In this document: positions 5,958 through 9,380 of the stretch, one piece after another | How the letters are laid out: the number at the start of each line of letters is the position of its first letter | Numbering within the stretch: position 1 is the first letter of the stretch | NCBI GenBank assembly: GCA_025450955.1 | Contig: JANWLJ010000289.1 | Coordinates: 1-9,380 of the forward strand | Direction of reading: 5' to 3' | DNA from: Polyangium sp. (in: bacteria) | GTDB taxonomy: Bacteria; Myxococcota_A; Polyangia; Palsa-1104 | DNA: 9,380 bases | Position numbers and translations under genes: made by a program | Notes under the pieces: generated by a model | What the model was told of the DNA's origin: nothing | Databases searched by the model: none | Seen by the model: the letters and a program-made list of their open reading frames with translations, nothing else

Positions 5958-5959
5958 AC

Positions 5960-6628
5960 ATGCGGGTGAAGTCGATTGCGGTTGCTTTGGCAGTGGCGGC
6001 GTTCCTGTTTTCTTCGTTCGCACAAGCAGATCCGGAGAGCGAGGCGCGCGCGCATTATCAGAGCGCGACCACGCACTTTGCCGTCGGTGATTTCGCCAAG
6101 GCGGCCGACGAGTATCAGGCCGCTTACATGCTCAAGCCGGATCCTGCGCTGCTCTATAACGCCGCTCAGGCATATCGGCTGGCGGGAAATCAAGACAAGG
6201 CGCTCATTCTCTATAAGAACTATGTTCAGCTCTATCCGCACGAGTCGAACGTTGAAGAGGTGCACGCGCAGATCGCCAAGCTGAAGGAAGCGATCGCCGC
6301 GTCGAACAATGCCAAGACCGCGCCGCCTACCGGAACCAAGGAGCCGACGCAGGCTACGGGATCGGGAGCGGCTTCGACCGCGACGCCGGCCGCCGTAACG
6401 CCGCCCGCGACGCCGCCCGAAGCGGCAACCGCGCCGTCGTCGGAGACCGCGACCGACGCGCACGAGCGCACGCCCCTCTACAAGAAATGGTGGCTGTGGA
6501 CGATCGTCGGCGGGGTGGTCGTCGCCGGGGTGGTGACCGGGGTGGTGCTGGCGACCTCGTCGAAACCGGCCTGGAATAACGCGCCCGAGATCGGGCCCGG
6601 CCGGATGGGATTGGAGGTGCGCTGGTGA
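5960..6628 (+). CDS. TPR protein with signal peptide and C-terminal membrane anchor
   Basis: The 222-residue product has a signal peptide (1-23, ending in AQA before DPES). Two clear 34-residue tetratricopeptide repeats follow: about 29-62 (ARAHYQSATTHFAVGDFAKA...) and 63-96 (ALLYNAAQAYRLAGNQDKAL...), with the usual Tyr, Gly, Ala and Pro positions. A helical segment (97-118), a Pro/Ala/Thr-rich linker (120-170) and the anchor PLYKKWWLWTIVGGVVVAGV... (172-199) complete it, with a 23-residue tail ending EVRW. The TPRs should be outside the cytoplasm, acting as a protein-binding scaffold on a flexible stalk. The stop codon overlaps the GTG of the next gene (GTGA), so the two are translationally coupled and may act together. 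Start at 5960 is given, but GTG 5966 has better ribosome-site spacing. This architecture is familiar from myxobacteria; the partner and role are unknown. Confidence 0.85.
   Translation: MRVKSIAVALAVAAFLFSSFAQADPESEARAHYQSATTHFAVGDFAKAADEYQAAYMLKPDPALLYNAAQAYRLAGNQDKALILYKNYVQLYPHESNVEEVHAQIAKLKEAIAASNNAKTAPPTGTKEPTQATGSGAASTATPAAVTPPATPPEAATAPSSETATDAHERTPLYKKWWLWTIVGGVVVAGVVTGVVLATSSKPAWNNAPEIGPGRMGLEVRW
6613..6619 (+). promoter_or_regulatory. Ribosome binding site inside the TPR gene for the coupled lipoprotein
   Basis: GGAGGTG, encoding part of the L-E-V end of the TPR protein, lies 5 bases before the GTG start at 6625. With the 4-base GTGA overlap it indicates translational coupling and supports the GTG start. 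Confidence 0.7.
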
Positions 6629-8823
6629 GACTCACGCGATTTATCGCTGTTGCGAGTCTGATCGCTCTTGGCGCTTGCGGCTCGTCGACGCCGCCGGGAG
6701 GCTTCGGCGTCAACCTCACCGTCGACGCCAGCGGGGTCGATCCCTCGGTTCGCGGTCAGATCACGGCGGCGACGCTCTTCGTGACCGGCGACGATCCAAA
6801 TCCGTTTTCGATGTCGCTCGATATCGTGTCGCAGCTCAAGAGTGGACAGGCGCGCTTTCGTTACGATCCCAAGCTCCACTCGGGAACGCTCACCATGCAC
6901 GTCGACGTGCTCGACGAAAACGGGACCGTGATCTCGAGCGGCGACTCCGGGCCGATCACGCTCACCGACGGACAGCCCGCGACCGTCCGCATCGCGCTCG
7001 GCGCCGCGATGCCGCTCGACCTGAGCGTGGGCGCCGATGCCGGCGTCGACGCGGCGGTGGATCTGGCCGGGCAAGATCTGACCACGCCCCCCGATCTGAC
7101 CATGCCGAAGAATCAGGGCGACAGCTGCACCGTCGACGCCGAATGCGGAAGCAGCCACTGCGTCGACCACGTCTGTTGTGACAGCGCGTGCAACGACGCC
7201 TGCCACGCCTGCAATCTCACCGGCTTTCCCGGCAGCTGCCAGCCGGTCGGAGCCGGCAACGCTCCGGCGAGCGGCCACCCGACCTGCGGCCCCGACCCGA
7301 TCTCGGGCTGCCAGCGCGACGGCACCTGCGACGGCAAGGGAGCCTGTCGCCTCTACCAGAGCGGCACGCTGTGCGGCAGCCCGAGCTGCGCGTCGGGGAC
7401 GCTCACCCCGGCGTCGACCTGCGACGGCAAAGGGACCTGCACCCCGACGGCGAGCCGGAGCTGCGCGCCGTACGTTTGCCAAGACGGTCAATCGTGCTTT
7501 AGCGCCTGCACCGCCAACGCTCAGTGCTCGGGCACCAACGCCTGCGTGAACAGCTCGTGCGGCCCGAAGTCGAACGGTGCGCAGTGCTCGGCGGGCACCG
7601 AGTGCGCGAGCGGCTACTGCGCCCAGCAGACCTGCTGCGACCAGCCCTGCAACACCAGCTGCGTGAGCTGCAATCAGGCCGGCGCGAATCTCGGCAAATG
7701 CTCCCCGGTGCAGCCGAACGGAGCGGACCCGCTCGGTGGGTGCGCCAAGGGCAGCGGCGTGGACGCGACCTGCGCGCCCGGCGGCTGCGACGGCACCGGC
7801 AGGTGCCTCTACGCCTCGAACACCACGCCCTGCGTCTCTGGGAGCTGCACGACTGGAAATGAAACCTTCCCCGCGAGCTGCAACGGCACCGGCAAGTGCG
7901 CGATCCCGAGCCCGGCCACCCAGGCGTGCACCCCGTTCATCTGCGGCGCGACCGCCTGCAAGACGACCTGCGCGAGCGACACCGACTGCGTGAGCGGCGA
8001 CTACTGCAACGGCACCTCTTGCGTCGCCAAGCTCGGACCGGGCGCGAGCTGCGGCACCAGCAACAACAAGTGCGCCTCCAACTACTGCGTCGACGGCGTC
8101 TGCTGCAACAACCCCTGCACCACTGCCGATAGCTGTTCTGGCGGCATGGTGACCAGCTACTCGTGCGCGAACCCAACTGGCACCTGTACGAAATCGACGA
8201 CCTCTTGCGGCGCCTACGGCTGCGGCACCACTTCGTGCAAGACCAGCTGCACCGGCGACACCGATTGCGCGAGCGGCTACTACTGCAACGCTTCTGGCAG
8301 CTGCGTCATCAAGACCATGCCGGGGAGCGGCTGCACCGCGGACGACCAATGCCAGACCAACCACTGCTCCCCCGATAGGATCTGCTGCGACACCGCCTGC
8401 ACCGGGCAGTGCGAGGCCTGCAACATCACCTCACCGAGCAACCTGGTCGGCACCTGCTCTCCCGTCACCGGCGCACCCGCCACCGGCCACGCGGCGTGCA
8501 GCACCGACGGGACGCCCGCCTGCGTGGGCAGCTGCGACGGCAGCAATCGCACGGCGTGCTCGTACCCCACCATCCAGTGCCGCGGGGAGCTTTGCGGCAG
8601 CAATTTTACCGGGCAACAATACGCGCAGGGCTTTTCGTACTGCTCGAACGGGTCGTGCCCGAACGGCGCCCAGAGCTTTTGTGGGAACTACGCCTGCTAC
8701 ACGCATGCATCGTCCCTCGGATTCCTTGCCTCCTGTTACACGGGCTGCACTTCAAACTCTGAATGCCGCAGTCCTTACTCGTGCTCCGGCGGAACCTGCC
8801 AGACGATCGCCGGCGGCCCCTGA
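6625..8823 (+). CDS. Large modular cysteine-rich lipoprotein
   Basis: The 732-residue protein has a lipoprotein signal ending LGAC (Cys18). Residues 20-130 are a cysteine-free beta-rich domain, followed by an Asp/Leu/Pro linker (DLTTPPDLTMP, about 152-162). From residue 168 on there are about 88 cysteines, arranged in four modules that each open with C-x5/6-C-x4-C-x4/5-CC: first Cys at 168, 321, 476 and 570, with CC at 184, 337, 493 and 587. Modules 1, 2 and 4 then run C-x3-C-x2-C-N...G-x-CxPV and further Cys pairs such as CDGKGxC; module 3 is about 60 residues shorter. Knots of the type CTGDTDCASGYYCNASGSC recur. Exported, disulfide-rich and lipid-anchored, it should be a surface protein, perhaps an adhesin or receptor; no catalytic motif is seen. 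It is coupled to the TPR gene. Strong AGC/TGC codon bias reflects the repeats. Confidence 0.9.
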   Translation: MRLTRFIAVASLIALGACGSSTPPGGFGVNLTVDASGVDPSVRGQITAATLFVTGDDPNPFSMSLDIVSQLKSGQARFRYDPKLHSGTLTMHVDVLDENGTVISSGDSGPITLTDGQPATVRIALGAAMPLDLSVGADAGVDAAVDLAGQDLTTPPDLTMPKNQGDSCTVDAECGSSHCVDHVCCDSACNDACHACNLTGFPGSCQPVGAGNAPASGHPTCGPDPISGCQRDGTCDGKGACRLYQSGTLCGSPSCASGTLTPASTCDGKGTCTPTASRSCAPYVCQDGQSCFSACTANAQCSGTNACVNSSCGPKSNGAQCSAGTECASGYCAQQTCCDQPCNTSCVSCNQAGANLGKCSPVQPNGADPLGGCAKGSGVDATCAPGGCDGTGRCLYASNTTPCVSGSCTTGNETFPASCNGTGKCAIPSPATQACTPFICGATACKTTCASDTDCVSGDYCNGTSCVAKLGPGASCGTSNNKCASNYCVDGVCCNNPCTTADSCSGGMVTSYSCANPTGTCTKSTTSCGAYGCGTTSCKTSCTGDTDCASGYYCNASGSCVIKTMPGSGCTADDQCQTNHCSPDRICCDTACTGQCEACNITSPSNLVGTCSPVTGAPATGHAACSTDGTPACVGSCDGSNRTACSYPTIQCRGELCGSNFTGQQYAQGFSYCSNGSCPNGAQSFCGNYACYTHASSLGFLASCYTGCTSNSECRSPYSCSGGTCQTIAGGP

Positions 8824-8843
8824 TCGGATGTGCGGCCGATAGT

Positions 8844-8877
8844 CGCTGACCCGCGACGAGCGCGAGGGGTCGCAGCG
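8844..8877. terminator. Candidate hairpin between convergent genes
   Basis: CGCTGACCC (8844-8852) can pair with GGGT-CG-CAGCG (8867-8877): 5 plus 4 base pairs with a 2-base bulge. It sits in the 55-base gap between the Cys-rich lipoprotein stop and the AraC-like gene stop. There is no T-run, so it could at most be a Rho-assisted or blocking structure. Confidence 0.3.
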
Positions 8878-8878
8878 C

Positions 8879-9380
8879 TCAGCCGCTGCGCAGGCGCCGG
8901 CGCAGCTCGGCGGGCGTCACGCCGCTGTGGGCGCGCACCAGCGCGATCAGGGTTCGCTCGCTGATGCCGAGGCGCGCGACGACCACCGCGATCTTGTCCT
9001 CTTCTTCCAGCAGCTCTTCGGCGCGGCGGAACTGGACCGCCTGCTGCTCCTGTCGATAGGAATAGCCGCTCTCGCGCAGCTCGCGCTGGTGCGAGCGCAC
9101 CGAGCGGCCGAGCGCGCGGGCGGCCTCGAGGACCGAAAGCCGTCCCTGTCTTCGCGCCAACAGGTCGCGGACCTGCGAGACCAGCGGCGATAGGCCGCGC
9201 ACCTGGTCCATCAGGGCCTCCAGCTCGTCGCAGAGCTCGTCGCCGCCTTCCGGCAGCACCAGGCGGAAGGCGCGCCGCCGCTCCTGCACCCGGGTGAGCG
9301 GCCAGCCGCCGCCTATGAGAGGAAGGACGCCGGCGAGCATGAACGCGCTCACGCCCGGCGCGTTCACGCCGACGTGGCGG
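8879..9380 (-). CDS. AraC-type transcriptional regulator, N-terminus cut by window edge
   Basis: The frame is open from the right edge to the TGA at 8879-8881, giving 166 visible residues. A GTG at 9367 is in frame, but the reading frame continues past it, so the true start is probably outside the window. The C-terminal 100 residues fit an AraC DNA-binding domain: first helix-turn-helix SVLEAARALGRSVRSHQREL (about 9136-9077), the linking helix with QFRRAEELLEEED, and second helix-turn-helix IAVVVARLGISERTLIALVR (about 8992-8933), closing with the family hallmark HSGVTPAELRRRL. The usual aromatic 'F-x-R-x-F' of the second recognition helix is replaced by LIALVRAH, so DNA recognition may differ. 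The visible N-terminal part is not a recognised sensor domain. Target genes are unknown; the neighbouring Cys-rich operon converges on it. Confidence 0.8.
   Translation of the reverse strand, partial: RHVGVNAPGVSAFMLAGVLPLIGGGWPLTRVQERRRAFRLVLPEGGDELCDELEALMDQVRGLSPLVSQVRDLLARRQGRLSVLEAARALGRSVRSHQRELRESGYSYRQEQQAVQFRRAEELLEEEDKIAVVVARLGISERTLIALVRAHSGVTPAELRRRLRSG

Larger units (their letters stand above)
5644..5959. promoter_or_regulatory. Divergent control region between protease and TPR operons
   Basis: This 316-base gap separates two operons that read away from each other, so both promoters should lie here. It contains an 8-base inverted repeat (5679-5708), a long inverted repeat overlapping a short hairpin (5761-5806), and three tandem 20-21 base units (5872-5932). 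No protein gene is supported inside it. No clear housekeeping -35/-10 pair was found, which would fit alternative sigma factors or activator dependence. Confidence 0.55.

Noticed and set aside
5644..5961. 106-residue N-terminal extension of the protease frame
   Set aside because: It would place an Arg/Pro-rich segment before a signal peptide, would overlap the TPR start and the regulatory elements, and lacks a ribosome site.
6478..8364. Long open frame on the minus strand opposite the Cys-rich lipoprotein
   Set aside because: It is an Ala/Arg/Gly-rich mirror of cysteine codons (TGC/GCA); the plus frame has a lipobox, modular cysteines and a coupled start.
1..9380. CRISPR arrays, tRNA or rRNA genes, insertion-sequence ends, phage genes
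   Set aside because: No regularly spaced repeats with unique spacers, no cloverleaf or rRNA stretches, and no transposase or integrase motif were seen on reading both strands by eye.

Overview
The window looks like chromosome of a high-GC predatory or soil bacterium of the Myxococcota (old Deltaproteobacteria). This is inferred from strong G/C third-position bias, from four predicted lipoproteins (two packed with cysteine), from a TPR protein with a C-terminal 'YKKWW' membrane anchor, and from an ECF sigma factor nearby. No rRNA, tRNA, CRISPR array, insertion sequence or prophage gene is visible.

Layout, left to right: the 5' part of an ECF sigma factor (minus strand, runs off the left edge); a 278-base divergent gap with a repeat-type regulatory element and an apparent gene remnant; a 548-residue lipoprotein of unknown function (plus); a small cysteine-rich lipoprotein (minus); a large M6-family zinc metalloprotease with a lipoprotein signal (minus, directly upstream of the small cysteine-rich lipoprotein and probably co-transcribed with it); a 316-base divergent control region; a TPR protein with signal peptide and C-terminal membrane anchor (plus); a 732-residue cysteine-rich modular lipoprotein whose GTG start overlaps the TPR stop codon (plus); and an AraC-type regulator (minus, runs off the right edge).

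How they may work together (inference): the centre is a divergent pair of cell-envelope operons. One side makes a secreted or lipid-anchored M6 protease and a small disulfide-rich lipoprotein. The other makes a TPR membrane protein translationally coupled to a large disulfide-rich lipoprotein. The two cysteine-rich lipoproteins share C-x-x-D-x-DC-x-SG type knots, so the module may deal with surface adhesion, peptide processing or prey/neighbour contact; the sequence does not decide this.

The most unusual signal is regulatory and evolutionary. A 41-base block made of two 21-base units upstream of the TPR operon recurs (32/41 identical, no gaps) in the sigma/lipoprotein gap. There it is followed by what looks like an internally deleted copy of the TPR gene: an ATG, a piece of the membrane anchor, and a terminal E-V-R-x-stop overlapping the next lipoprotein start just as in the intact operon. 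This suggests two paralogous [repeat - TPR gene - lipoprotein] cassettes, one of which has lost the TPR body. The central gap also carries a long near-perfect inverted repeat that overlaps a second, mutually exclusive hairpin.
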